64,000 nt of DNA, from contig OY781040.1 in assembly GCA_963676095.1 (NCBI GenBank), positions 5,456,001 to 5,520,000 of the forward strand, written 5' to 3'. Made by a program: the position numbers and the translations under genes. Position 1 is the stretch's first letter. Every line of letters starts with the position of its first letter. Under the pieces are notes generated by a model. That model saw only the letters and a program-made list of their open reading frames with translations, ran no database searches and was not told the origin of the DNA. Below are positions 49,991 through 59,580 of this stretch, piece by piece. This DNA comes from G963676095 sp963676095 (GTDB taxonomy: Bacteria > Bacteroidota > Bacteroidia > Bacteroidales > Prolixibacteraceae).

Positions 49991-51952
49991 ATGAACAGAA
50001 AATTTGCGTATGTGCTTATATGCGTTCTGTTATTTTTACTCACCTCGCGACTTCACGGGCAAAATAACAATACCGGCGGATTAAGGGATTTCGACTCCTT
50101 GCCAAAACTTGAACAAGTGAAGGCTCTTTTGAAGTTATGCTGGGAAAACAGGGAAAAGCAAACAGACAAAGCCATCGAATACGGACTGCAAGGAATAAAG
50201 ATTGCCAAGGCTGGAGGCTTCGACAAAGAATTGGGCACCCTTTACGGTTATATGGGGGTAATTTATCAGGATTATAAGTACGATGTCTCCAAAGCTTTGT
50301 CTTACTACGACAAGGGGTTGCCAATTAGTTTACAGGTAAAGGATTCCATCGAAATTGCCTACATCTATAATAATCTTGGCGATGCATTTTACAAGATCGG
50401 GAATGTTCCGCTGGCTTTTGAATATGGCCAGAGATCACTGGCCCTGTTCGAAGAATTGCATAATGCCCGCGGCATTGCCTACAGTTATGTTAATATGGGG
50501 GAGGTAAACCGTATCAGTGAAAAATACGACACTGCGCTTAATTATTTCAGAAAAGCCATATCGCTTCGCTCGGGCTTTAACGATTCAATTGGAATAGCGT
50601 CGGCAAACCTGGAAGTTGCCCAAACATTGTTTTTGATGGGCCAAACCGATTCGGCGATGTACTTTTTCCGTCAATCGCTGGAAAAGCACCGGCAGCTAAA
50701 CAACAAAAGTTATATGGCCTATTCAATGCAGGGAATGGGTGATGTCTTTTTTCGGGAAAATAAACCCGATTCGGCCTATATTTATTTTCAGAAATCATTG
50801 GAACTTTGCCGGGAAAGGCATAATCCGACGGGCGAAATTAACGGTTTGCTGGGGATTGCAAAGGTACTGGCGCATAGGGGCAAAAGAGAAGAAGGCGAAA
50901 AAATACTGGACGAAGCACTGGCCAATGCACAGGATTCGAAGCTCACCCCTAATATTTTGGAGGTTTACAAGGCAAAAGGCGAATTTTATCTTCAACTCGG
51001 AGAATTTCGCGAATCATCGGAAAATTACCGGAATTACATTCGTACCTACGATTCGTTGTTCTCGGTCCTGCAGTTTCAGACCTTGTCTGAAGTAAAAGAC
51101 CGTTTCCAAATGACCGAGCAGTTGCATGCCGTCAATGAAGATCTGAAAGACCATAAACGGGAACAGGTTTATGCTGGCTTGATTATTCTGCTGCTGGTTA
51201 TTTTCTCCGTCGTTTTTTTCTTAAGGAACAGGATTATTGCCCGGCTGAGTTCTGAATTGCTGAAGTCTAACCGGGCGAAGGACAAAATTTTTTCCATTAT
51301 CTCTCACGATCTGATCAGTCCTTTTAATGCACTGCTGGGAACAAGCGAACTGTTAATGGAAGACCTGGAGGAAAAGAACCTGGAAAATGCCAAGAGCAAC
51401 GGCCTTTTAATTCAACGGATCTCAGGAGAATCTTATCGTTTTATTTTAAATTTGTTAAACTGGGCCCGGTCGCAACAAAAAAGCATTAACCTGCATAAAA
51501 AAGAGTTTGATATCGGTCAATTAATGGATGAGGTGAAGTCGATGTTCGACAACCATGCAAGATTGAAGCACATCAGCGTTAATATCAATGCCACTGAAAA
51601 TTTAACGGTTAAGGCCGACCGGAGTTTAATACAAATTGTTTTGGTAAACCTTCTGAATAATGCCATGAAGTTTACCCGTCATAACGGGACCATCGATTTG
51701 TCGCTTGAAAAAGTACAGGACCAGGTGAAAGTATCGGTGAAAGATAACGGCATCGGCATTTCGCCCGGGCGGGCCGCTTTGCTTTTTGACAGCCAGACTA
51801 TCGACAGTTTGCCGGGGACTGATAATGAAAAAGGCACCGGCTTGGGATTACTCCTATGCCAAGAATTTGTCGGGATGCATGGTGGTAAAATTTATGTCGC
51901 CAGCGAGGAAGGCGCGGGCTCGGAATTCTGGTTTGTGCTTCCGGTTAGCTGA
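49991..51952 (+). CDS. TPR-containing sensor histidine kinase
   Basis: 653 residues. A signal peptide (1-23) leads to a periplasmic region of about six to seven tetratricopeptide repeats (about 35-370), for example FEYGQRSLALFEELHNARGI and YFQKSLELCRERHNPTGEIN. One TM follows at about 395-415 (YAGLIILLLVIFSVVFFLRN). The kinase has HisKA with the phosphorylated His in FSIISHDLISPFNALLGTSE, then HATPase_c with N-box LLNNAMKFTRHNG, G1 DNGIGIS and G2 GTGLGLLLCQ. No receiver domain, so an orphan kinase. The response regulator is not next to it. Typical of Bacteroidota. Confidence 0.92.
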   Translation: MNRKFAYVLICVLLFLLTSRLHGQNNNTGGLRDFDSLPKLEQVKALLKLCWENREKQTDKAIEYGLQGIKIAKAGGFDKELGTLYGYMGVIYQDYKYDVSKALSYYDKGLPISLQVKDSIEIAYIYNNLGDAFYKIGNVPLAFEYGQRSLALFEELHNARGIAYSYVNMGEVNRISEKYDTALNYFRKAISLRSGFNDSIGIASANLEVAQTLFLMGQTDSAMYFFRQSLEKHRQLNNKSYMAYSMQGMGDVFFRENKPDSAYIYFQKSLELCRERHNPTGEINGLLGIAKVLAHRGKREEGEKILDEALANAQDSKLTPNILEVYKAKGEFYLQLGEFRESSENYRNYIRTYDSLFSVLQFQTLSEVKDRFQMTEQLHAVNEDLKDHKREQVYAGLIILLLVIFSVVFFLRNRIIARLSSELLKSNRAKDKIFSIISHDLISPFNALLGTSELLMEDLEEKNLENAKSNGLLIQRISGESYRFILNLLNWARSQQKSINLHKKEFDIGQLMDEVKSMFDNHARLKHISVNINATENLTVKADRSLIQIVLVNLLNNAMKFTRHNGTIDLSLEKVQDQVKVSVKDNGIGISPGRAALLFDSQTIDSLPGTDNEKGTGLGLLLCQEFVGMHGGKIYVASEEGAGSEFWFVLPVS

Positions 51953-52049
51953 GCTGCCCCGGCACTAAACCGTACCGTATGCAGTCCGGACAGTGGCCGG
52001 TGAATGGATTTGAACACCCGAAGCAGAAAAGCTACAGCAAAAAAGCCGT

Positions 52050-53363
52050 TTAAATGGATTTACCTTCTTTTCCAAGTTCTTTCTGAATCCCTTCCAGAAG
52101 CAGTTCATCATTTAGTTCGCTTTGTTCCCTCTGAATTAATTTTAAAGCGCAGTATCTTACAATGTTGGCAATCGATCCGCCGCTCAGTTCATACCGGGAG
52201 GCAAACTCCCCGAGGGAAATTCTGTCGCCGGAAAGCCATTCCCGGGGAAGCATGCTCTGCCAAAGGGCCAGCCGGAGACCGGCGTCAGGCATGGGAAAAA
52301 AGACGGAGGCCTGGAACCGGCGCAGAAAGGCATCGTCGAGATTATTCTTCATGTTGGTAGCCAGCAGGATGATGCCATTGTAATCTTCAATGCGTTGCAG
52401 CAAATAAGCCACTTCCTGGTTGGCATGACGGTCGTTCGAAGTGTTGGCGGGGGTACGTTTCCCAAACAGGGCGTCGGCTTCGTCGAAAAACAGGATCCAG
52501 TTTTTATGCTCGGCCCTGTCGAAGATATTGGCCAGGTTTTTTTCGGTTTCGCCAATGTATTTCGAGATCAGCATAGACAGGTCGATCCGGTAAACATCGC
52601 ACCCGTTTTTCTTTCCGATCAGCGAGGCCGTGAGGGTCTTCCCGGTTCCGGGCGGCCCGTAAAACAAGGCGCGGTACCCTGGCGTAATGATACGCTTTAG
52701 ATGTTCATCGTTCATGATTTTGTCCGAATGCTGAATCCATGTGTTGATATCTTCCAAAGCGTTCAGAGTGGAGTAGGGTAGTACCAGGTCGTCCCAGTTT
52801 AAAAGCGTGCTGATGCGTTTGGCCGGGAACGAAATGGAATAATCCGGCTTACAGGCCTGCCCGGTAGTGATCAAGGTTAAAAATTCGGGACAGGGGCGGA
52901 GCATGCCGCTCAGGAAAGGTTCTCCGTTTTCATGATTTTCAATTTTCAGAATGTTTTGCCGGGCAAACCGGTGATCAGGAGCAAAAAGCTTCAGCAGCTT
53001 GATACGTTTGCCGATGTTGATCCCGGCCAGTATAAAGGCGGCTGTTTCGCCGGTTGGCAGGAAGCCGCTGTGTTTATTCCCTTTCAGACCGCCAAACTCG
53101 GTAAAGGGCCGGTCTAGGTTCTTGTTCTGAATAAAAAAGGTGTCGAGCAGCTGCGGCTTCAGGTGCGGGGCAATAGCCAGCAGCAGCACTACCCGTTCCT
53201 GAAGGGTTAATGGCCCCTCCGTGATAAAGGGAGCAAAAAAATCTTCAACAGGAGGATATACTTCTTCAATGGAATCGACCGGGCACTCCTGTTCAAAATA
53301 AAGCTGTACGGCTGTTTCGATAATGGTCGACAGCCACTGTAATTGTTGTTCCAGTGCAGACAT
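52050..53363 (-). CDS. AAA+ ATPase resembling those of extracellular contractile injection systems
   Basis: 437 residues from ATG 53363 (MSALEQQLQWLSTIIETAVQ); an upstream frame to 53660 overlaps the next gene and has no match. The C-terminal AAA+ module shows Walker A FYGPPGTGKTLTASLIGK, Walker B WILFFDEADALFGKRT, sensor-1 IILLATNMKNNLD and Arg finger DAFLRRFQAS. The N-terminal ~180 residues are an adaptor. This combination (GKKxGxDVYRIDLSxxxSKYIGETEKNL) is how I know the Afp15/Pvc15-type ATPase of eCIS loci. A hairpin separates it from the upstream gene. The match is from memory of the family. Confidence 0.75.
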   Translation of the reverse strand: MSALEQQLQWLSTIIETAVQLYFEQECPVDSIEEVYPPVEDFFAPFITEGPLTLQERVVLLLAIAPHLKPQLLDTFFIQNKNLDRPFTEFGGLKGNKHSGFLPTGETAAFILAGINIGKRIKLLKLFAPDHRFARQNILKIENHENGEPFLSGMLRPCPEFLTLITTGQACKPDYSISFPAKRISTLLNWDDLVLPYSTLNALEDINTWIQHSDKIMNDEHLKRIITPGYRALFYGPPGTGKTLTASLIGKKNGCDVYRIDLSMLISKYIGETEKNLANIFDRAEHKNWILFFDEADALFGKRTPANTSNDRHANQEVAYLLQRIEDYNGIILLATNMKNNLDDAFLRRFQASVFFPMPDAGLRLALWQSMLPREWLSGDRISLGEFASRYELSGGSIANIVRYCALKLIQREQSELNDELLLEGIQKELGKEGKSI

Positions 53364-53394
53364 TTTTTTAGAAGAAAGATTATTATAAAGTGAG

Positions 53395-53442
53395 AAAGCG
53401 TTGCTTCCCCCTCGGGTTGCAACGAGGGGAAAGTAACGCTTT
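53395..53442 (-). terminator. Long hairpin between beta-helix protein gene and ATPase
   Basis: 20-base arms that pair at 18 positions (AAAGCGTTGCTTCCCCCTCG and CGAGGGGAAAGTAACGCTTT) around an 8-base loop, in the 85 bases between the upstream stop and the ATPase ATG. No U-run follows on the minus strand. It could attenuate expression of the ATPase relative to the upstream genes. Confidence 0.55.
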
Positions 53443-53448
53443 GCCGGA

Positions 53449-56400
53449 TCAATTATATCCCATTTGTTCAACAAATGCCTGACCGATAATTTTACTTTTC
53501 GGGTCGGGAGCCTGACAGGCAAATGCCGCACCTTCAAAAAATGCATTTTCCTTTGAGAGTATAATTTCTGAATTTTCGCATAGCGCAAAAAGAAATAGCT
53601 CCCCGGGGAGTTCTTTGATATGCAGTAAAGGTGAAAACTCAATATGCCATGCGGTTGCATAAGTTATCCCTGATTGGGGCGACTTCCAGCGGGGTGAATT
53701 TTTGGCATTATTCCCGGGAGCAAGCAAATTAACATCGTAGTCCCACTCTTCTGCTGTCTGTTCCAAGGTTAGCCGGGGCCTGAGGAAACGTCCGCCATTT
53801 CCGTACTGACGGGCATAATCGTTACTGTAATAGATATTCCCGAATCCTTCGCTCAGTGGATTGTTCTCTGGCCGTCCGATTTGAGTACCCGACACCCACT
53901 GTTCAGGATGCTGCTTCCAGAATTCGACCAGTACAAGCGAAAAACCATTGTTTAGAGTCACGCTCATCCAGTTGCCCGTATAGAGCGATTTCCCAAGCAT
54001 TTGCCGGTTCGATTCGAACCATCTTAATAAATGCTTTTCTTCGGATAACGGAATGTTGCTGCCCCCAATGGCTCCGGCCAGCATTTGCCGGTCCATCCAA
54101 AGTTGCCCTTTATCGATGGTGAAGTCGTCCCCGTCGATGCGGATTGTTCCTCCCGGTATGATATTGAGCATCGGCTGCGCACACTCGTAAGAGGTGCCAA
54201 CGACGCCTCCTTTATTCTCCATTACCATTCCTTTCTGATCGGCAAACGAAAGTGTTATTTGAAAGTCGCTTTCACTAATCTGAGGTGTGTTTGATGTTGT
54301 TAGATACCCTTTCCCCCGGGCTGATATTTGATAGGTTGAATTGACCGTCCCCAGGATTTCGCCACCGGTGTATTTTATATTCCAGTTGTTCGATTTGTTG
54401 AGGATAAATGGCGGGTGAAGCAGGTTGCCTTGTGTATTTATAAATTGAATTAAAGGCCTGAATGCGACTTCGAAATCAGAATCGGTAACAGGTTTAATAT
54501 AGAGTGAGTTAAGGAGGTGTGACAGATCCGGATTGTGCGATGCACCGATGCCCAGGCAAAAGCCATGTACCGACTGGCTGCATTCGGCATCCTGCCATCC
54601 CAGACCGAGCATGCTTATGCCTACCTGTTCATTATGGTGCCCTGCTCTTTGAATGGTAAACATCAGGCTAAAAGAACGACCTGATTTACTGTACACAACT
54701 CCGGCGTAATACCACCATTCGATAAGATAATCGGATTGCATTCCCATAATTCCGGGTAAAGAAATGCGGGGAATATGCCAGCTGTCTGATGGATTAACCG
54801 GGGGGTAAGAGGCCCCGCTGCCGTTGTTGCCTGCTGTATAATTATTGTTGTTATCGTACATCATATTTGTGGGGTAAGAGGTTCCGTCGTAACTGAACGG
54901 ACAGATGTCATAGAATTTCGTTTTTATGCCGGTGTTTCCGATAAATTTTATATCTCCGTAAGTCCTGCATCCTCCTATATCGCCACCATAAGGAATTATG
55001 TTTTGTATGATTGATGTGAAATACCCGCTCAAAAGTTCGGATGTTTCTCTGAATTTCAAATAAACAAACGGATCGAGCGGGGCAGGGCCAAAGTAAGGAT
55101 GCCCCACCGGATTGTTTACCGAGCGGTTTTGAAGTAAAATAATCCACCGGCTGCCCCCATCGGTATAAAATACATTTCCCCCCAGCTCCGGATTTTTATC
55201 GGCTGCCGTATTTCCCTGTATCAATAGCGAATCGTCGGCGTTTGTCCCCTGGTACCCTGTTGTATATATGGCCCCTCCGTCCCAACAGGTAAGCAGGAAT
55301 TTCTCAATGCGGTTACCGACGATTTTGTTATACCTGTTTTTTGTATGGTAGTTATTTTTTCCCCATTCGAACCAATTTGCATTGTTAAGTCCCGGGTAAC
55401 CGTCCGGGTCGAGAAGTCCCCAGCCCCAACCCATGGCAATGCCTGACCATGGGACATTTTTGATTTTGTTGCCGGATATGGTTGAATATTCGCTGAATCC
55501 GACAAAAATACCTGCCGCATCGACAAACTCAACAGCCACCGATTCAATTTCGTTATCAGCAATCGTATTCATCGACACAATTTGATTTTCACTCAAAATG
55601 TTGTCGTAGGTGCAAACATCGCCAAGCTGTATCGCTGCAGACGAAATATCGGAGAAATAATTTCCGGAAATATTGTTGTTCCTGCTTCCCTCGCCGAAGT
55701 CGAGTCCTACACAACCTAAATGAGTAAATGAATTGTTGCAGAACGAACAGCTTCTAACATATTGAATACTAATATTGCCCGGTGTTTTTACCACATGTTT
55801 TACATGTCCTGTAATGTTTGGGCGGTGTCCTTCACCGATTACCCGGAATCCGCTTTGATCGGCGACGTATCCTTCATTGGTGCCTGGAGTCAGCCATGTG
55901 GCATAAGAAAAAGTCAATCCTTCAAATTCAATATTCTCAGCCGGTTTCTCCATGCTTCCTTCAACAATTACTAATTTTTCCAAAACAGGCAGTTCAACAT
56001 TGACATCTCCTGTTAATAAATCTTCGTCTGGAAATGGTTTGTAGTAAAGCCATGCTTTTTTTTCGTCGAGATACCATTCTCCGCAATCAGTTAAAAACTC
56101 CAGCGCATTTTCGAACCATGTAACCTGCCAAAAGCTCCATATTCCCGGATCCGGATTTTTTTTGCTGACGCGGTAAAGGTTCGCATTTTCCCATGCAGGA
56201 TTTTGTAGCGAAATAATTCCTGCCCTGGGATCTACTGCCTGTAAAGGGACGCGCATCATCTTCCATTGGGTCTGGATTACAGCTTCGACCTTATCGATAT
56301 TGTTCCATTGAGCCGGATTGTTCCATTGCCGGTTATTTGCGAAGGAGCATTCGTAGCAGATACCTCCCTTTGCATAAATGGGGACGAATCCTTTGGGATA

Positions 56401-56799
56401 GGAAGGTGTTCTGGCTCTGGTCATGCGTTTCCCGTTGACATATAATTGTCTCGACTTTGTTCCGTGCGGAACGCTGGCCCGGTAAATAGACGGGGAAAAA
56501 GGACAGACTTCCCAGTTGTTGATCTTAATTGAACCACTAAGGGTGGAAACTGCGTCCTTTTCAGCTTTATAAATTACTTTAAAATTATTTCGTCCTCCGT
56601 CTTTCTCCGAGAGTATAAATGGCTTTTCGAGACGGTAAGTACCCGCTTTCAACCAGATATAAATGTCATGGTCCTGTTCTTCTTGCCTGTTTTGACTGCG
56701 CAGGTTATCCCTTGCTTTTTCCAGTGTTCTGAAAGGATGTTCTTTTGTTCCCGGATTTGTATCAATCCCGGAAGGCGATACCCAAAATTCGTTTCTCAT
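53449..56799 (-). CDS. Right-handed beta-helix protein fused to an AttH/CrtC-like lipocalin domain
   Basis: 1116 residues with no signal peptide. The N-terminal part (1-650) starts NEFWVSPSGIDTNPGTKEHP and continues FRTLEKARDNLRS, the opening of GH141/pectate-lyase-like beta-helix proteins; helix turns run to about residue 650 (ISGNYFSDISSAAIQLGDV). The C-terminal part (about 690-1110) has LIEWWYYAGVVYSKSGRSF and FTIDKGQLWMDRQMLAG, the two signatures of the AttH/hydroxyneurosporene-synthase (CrtC) lipocalin-like fold. The fusion is unusual. Possible role as cargo of an injection system is inference from the neighbouring ATPase. It starts after the leader CATAAAAAAACAAT. Confidence 0.75.
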   Translation of the reverse strand: MRNEFWVSPSGIDTNPGTKEHPFRTLEKARDNLRSQNRQEEQDHDIYIWLKAGTYRLEKPFILSEKDGGRNNFKVIYKAEKDAVSTLSGSIKINNWEVCPFSPSIYRASVPHGTKSRQLYVNGKRMTRARTPSYPKGFVPIYAKGGICYECSFANNRQWNNPAQWNNIDKVEAVIQTQWKMMRVPLQAVDPRAGIISLQNPAWENANLYRVSKKNPDPGIWSFWQVTWFENALEFLTDCGEWYLDEKKAWLYYKPFPDEDLLTGDVNVELPVLEKLVIVEGSMEKPAENIEFEGLTFSYATWLTPGTNEGYVADQSGFRVIGEGHRPNITGHVKHVVKTPGNISIQYVRSCSFCNNSFTHLGCVGLDFGEGSRNNNISGNYFSDISSAAIQLGDVCTYDNILSENQIVSMNTIADNEIESVAVEFVDAAGIFVGFSEYSTISGNKIKNVPWSGIAMGWGWGLLDPDGYPGLNNANWFEWGKNNYHTKNRYNKIVGNRIEKFLLTCWDGGAIYTTGYQGTNADDSLLIQGNTAADKNPELGGNVFYTDGGSRWIILLQNRSVNNPVGHPYFGPAPLDPFVYLKFRETSELLSGYFTSIIQNIIPYGGDIGGCRTYGDIKFIGNTGIKTKFYDICPFSYDGTSYPTNMMYDNNNNYTAGNNGSGASYPPVNPSDSWHIPRISLPGIMGMQSDYLIEWWYYAGVVYSKSGRSFSLMFTIQRAGHHNEQVGISMLGLGWQDAECSQSVHGFCLGIGASHNPDLSHLLNSLYIKPVTDSDFEVAFRPLIQFINTQGNLLHPPFILNKSNNWNIKYTGGEILGTVNSTYQISARGKGYLTTSNTPQISESDFQITLSFADQKGMVMENKGGVVGTSYECAQPMLNIIPGGTIRIDGDDFTIDKGQLWMDRQMLAGAIGGSNIPLSEEKHLLRWFESNRQMLGKSLYTGNWMSVTLNNGFSLVLVEFWKQHPEQWVSGTQIGRPENNPLSEGFGNIYYSNDYARQYGNGGRFLRPRLTLEQTAEEWDYDVNLLAPGNNAKNSPRWKSPQSGITYATAWHIEFSPLLHIKELPGELFLFALCENSEIILSKENAFFEGAAFACQAPDPKSKIIGQAFVEQMGYN

Positions 56800-56813
56800 A
56801 TTGTTTTTTTATG

Positions 56814-58418
56814 TTACGGAATAGTTAGTATCTGTTGGGCCACAGCTTCGAGTTCCCCATCGTCCGGGGCTGGAAGAATCTCTTTTCCGTAGGGACAACC
56901 TTCGGTGAACTGCCACAAATTGTTAACGCAAAACTGACAGGAGCCTTCGGTACGTTTCAGCCTGCCGATCGATTCGTCGTACGAAATGCGGCCTGCATTG
57001 TATTCCTGCTGCAAAACAGAGGCCAGCATTTCCAGCGGATCATAGTAATAAGCCATCAGTACGCTCCATGCCGACGAGCTGAGCCTTTCCTGAATACTGT
57101 CGTCCTTGCCTAAAATCCGTACAGGAACAATCGAATTCCAGTCGTTATCCTTTACCCTGCCTTCTTCTTTGAGTATCCGTGTGTCTTCTGTAAAGTCGGA
57201 TTTAAAAGCTTTCCATGCTGCCTCTGATAAGCGTGACTGTTCAACAAAATTATCGGAATAGGAGAAGTGGGGCGAAATAACAATCCGCGATTTTAACTCA
57301 TAGTTACCGGTCTTTATAAGGAGGAATTTTTCCCTTTCGGTGGTTTCTTTCAGCAGCTGATAGGTTTCCTTAATGATTTTGGTTTTCTCTCCGTCGCTGT
57401 TCTCAACTTCATAATAATAGTCAAAATCGGTGAGGCAGGGGGCGAATACCCTGGCAAACATTTCGAGCGAACTTCCTCCGACAATAACAATAACAGAAGG
57501 CCTGGTCTGGATTAACTGCGAGACCAGGTAATCGTGGTCCAGGATGCAGTTGCCGGTAATCTTATCGGTCGGGATGTCGTACTTTGAGCTCCAGCCCGGC
57601 GATGCACAGGCAATCATGTCGTGCTGGGCCACGTCTTCCGATATTGAAAGATCTGCCCCGGATACCGGCTGTCCGGCCATTAATGCTTTGAACCGTTCCA
57701 ATACGTACACATAGCGCTGGTAATAGCCGGTCGTATTATCATAAAGTTGTTCGTTACTGCCGGTAAGCCCTGATATTTTAGCCCCGATAATATCGCCTTT
57801 TTTAAAGCTTAGTTTGTCCGGATCTTTGCCGGCATTGGTATTGACCAGAACAACAAAGCGTAACCTATCGGTCCAGGCGACTTCGGTTTCTTTCTTTGTT
57901 CCGTCGACATATTCAACGGAGAGGAGCACCCAGCGGTAGTCGGAGCAACGGTTGGCACTGATGAGCCATCCGTCCTGATCGGCAATAATTTCAGTGCCCG
58001 GCTCAATATTCTTTTTGATAAAACCGGGATCAAAGCTTTCCTGGTAAACATTATGGTGCCGGTAATAGTAGGCATACCGGGCATTGTTGCTGAAGTTGGG
58101 ATAAGCCCAGACTGCCCCGGAAGTACTGGCAAAATAGGCTGTCATATTGGGATTGATCCCGATGGTCATGATTGGCGCCTTTCTGCAGCCGTGCATCACG
58201 CCGGGATCGACCTGGCCCTGTCCGCATGCTTTTACTTTTAAGAACGGCTTTTTCTCATATTTTGTCGTTTGTTGCTGGTTGCGCACTGCTTCGGGATAAT
58301 CTTCGTTCCAGTCGTATACCGGGAAATTGCCGTACGGAGGTATGGCTCCCCAAAACCATTGACAGGTTTTACAGTTACGTACGTTGTTTACAAGTTTTAC
58401 TTCTAATGGTGTTGTCAT
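56814..58418 (-). CDS. Unrecognised cysteine-rich protein, possibly uracil-DNA-glycosylase-like
   Basis: 534 residues, no signal peptide. Cys pairs occur at the start (RNCKTCQWFWG, KACGQG, MHGCRKAP) and end (GSCQFCVNNLWQFTEGCPYG), spaced as for a metal or Fe-S site. Between them are IMTIGINPNMTAYF and SVIVIVGGSSLEMFARVF, a layout that recalls Fe-S uracil-DNA glycosylases (GxxPG strand, later LG strand, then IVISPHFSYSDNF where the HPS motif would lie). The resemblance is weak and length is twice that of those enzymes. It ends 14 bases before the beta-helix gene, so they share a transcript. Function unknown. Confidence 0.45.
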   Translation of the reverse strand: MTTPLEVKLVNNVRNCKTCQWFWGAIPPYGNFPVYDWNEDYPEAVRNQQQTTKYEKKPFLKVKACGQGQVDPGVMHGCRKAPIMTIGINPNMTAYFASTSGAVWAYPNFSNNARYAYYYRHHNVYQESFDPGFIKKNIEPGTEIIADQDGWLISANRCSDYRWVLLSVEYVDGTKKETEVAWTDRLRFVVLVNTNAGKDPDKLSFKKGDIIGAKISGLTGSNEQLYDNTTGYYQRYVYVLERFKALMAGQPVSGADLSISEDVAQHDMIACASPGWSSKYDIPTDKITGNCILDHDYLVSQLIQTRPSVIVIVGGSSLEMFARVFAPCLTDFDYYYEVENSDGEKTKIIKETYQLLKETTEREKFLLIKTGNYELKSRIVISPHFSYSDNFVEQSRLSEAAWKAFKSDFTEDTRILKEEGRVKDNDWNSIVPVRILGKDDSIQERLSSSAWSVLMAYYYDPLEMLASVLQQEYNAGRISYDESIGRLKRTEGSCQFCVNNLWQFTEGCPYGKEILPAPDDGELEAVAQQILTIP

Positions 58419-58462
58419 TTTGTTTTTTTATTTTAATCAATGATGCTTAATGAGACGGTGGT

Positions 58463-59548
58463 TTACCCGACAATACATGCCCACGTGGTCAATGCCCCGT
58501 TAAAGCTGGTATACAGGCCACAGGTCTGGTAGATCAGCGATGACCACTCTTCCCTTATTTCTCCGGGTATTTTTTCGCCCGATGCTGATTCAGATACGAC
58601 AACCGGATCGGAGATGTTACGGACAAATGTGTAGTTTACACCTTTTTCACCGGCTTCATGGCCTACCACTGTATCGTCCATCTCAAGGGCCGAATATTGA
58701 CTTGCATCGCTACCTGTAGCGATAAAATAGTAATCGGTGGTCAGCAGCGGAATGTTTTTGCCGGGTAACATAACCGGAGACTTCAGATTGTCGGGGCTCA
58801 GAGGCTTATTTATCAAATCGGTAAGCGTAAGGCCCGACGAACCGGGCTTCCGTTCATGCAGTTCGTCCAGCAGATGGTCGAGCTCGCCGGGCGTTAAAAC
58901 AAGGTTTAAGGGCATCAGCAGGTTCCCCGTTACGGCCCGTTGCAGGGCTATGTCCGGAAACCACTTGCACGAAATGGTCTGGTTATTATACCTTGCCTGA
59001 GTGTTTTCTTCTTTTTCCAGTATAATATGGCCGGCATTGGTAATGACCGTATCTCCCAGAATATCTTTGAGCGATGCGCCTCCGGCCGTTCCGATGGAAT
59101 AAATTTGTTTAGGTTGGGCATCGTCGATAATATGACCTACCATTTGGGCCAACCCGTCGATATAAGGAGGATGGGCCAGGTGTGCTTCTGACTTAAACAG
59201 GAGGACCTTCTGATTTTTTATACTTACCATCCGGAAATAGCCCCACAATTTCGAAAAAGAGGATTCCGGGGCATCTTTGCTGTAAAGGTACCATTGATCG
59301 TGCCACGATTCATCGTCGGGCTTTCTTACGGTTTGGCTGTTGGCAAAAACATGATCGAGGGCCGACCATTCGGCGCTGGTCCAGGTAATGATAACTGTGT
59401 CTGCTGAAGGAAGGCTGGCATCAGGGCCTTCGTAAGAAATATTGATGTTTACAGGAGCTTCCTGTCCTGTTTTAGTCCAGTCGATAACCGGTAATTCAGG
59501 TAAATGATGAACCGAAATTTGTTTCGATTCCTGTATTATTCTCGACAT
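58463..59548 (-). CDS. Nucleoside phosphorylase/nucleosidase superfamily protein
   Basis: 361 residues, no signal peptide. The phosphorylase fold is visible: strand TVIITWTSAEWSALDHVF, IYSIGTAGGASLKDILGDTV (phosphate/ribose-binding GTAGG), ALEMDDTVVGHEAGEKGVNY (the conserved MExAA region appears as MDDTVVG) and VRNISDPVV (the catalytic RxISD Asp). It belongs to the MTA/SAH nucleosidase and purine phosphorylase superfamily. An extra ~50 N-terminal and ~60 internal residues separate it from housekeeping enzymes. In a signal-less run next to an eCIS-like ATPase it could be a nucleotide-depleting effector; that is inference. Confidence 0.7.
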   Translation of the reverse strand: MSRIIQESKQISVHHLPELPVIDWTKTGQEAPVNINISYEGPDASLPSADTVIITWTSAEWSALDHVFANSQTVRKPDDESWHDQWYLYSKDAPESSFSKLWGYFRMVSIKNQKVLLFKSEAHLAHPPYIDGLAQMVGHIIDDAQPKQIYSIGTAGGASLKDILGDTVITNAGHIILEKEENTQARYNNQTISCKWFPDIALQRAVTGNLLMPLNLVLTPGELDHLLDELHERKPGSSGLTLTDLINKPLSPDNLKSPVMLPGKNIPLLTTDYYFIATGSDASQYSALEMDDTVVGHEAGEKGVNYTFVRNISDPVVVSESASGEKIPGEIREEWSSLIYQTCGLYTSFNGALTTWACIVG

Positions 59549-59580
59549 AACAGTATTGTTTTTACGGGTTAATAGTTGAA

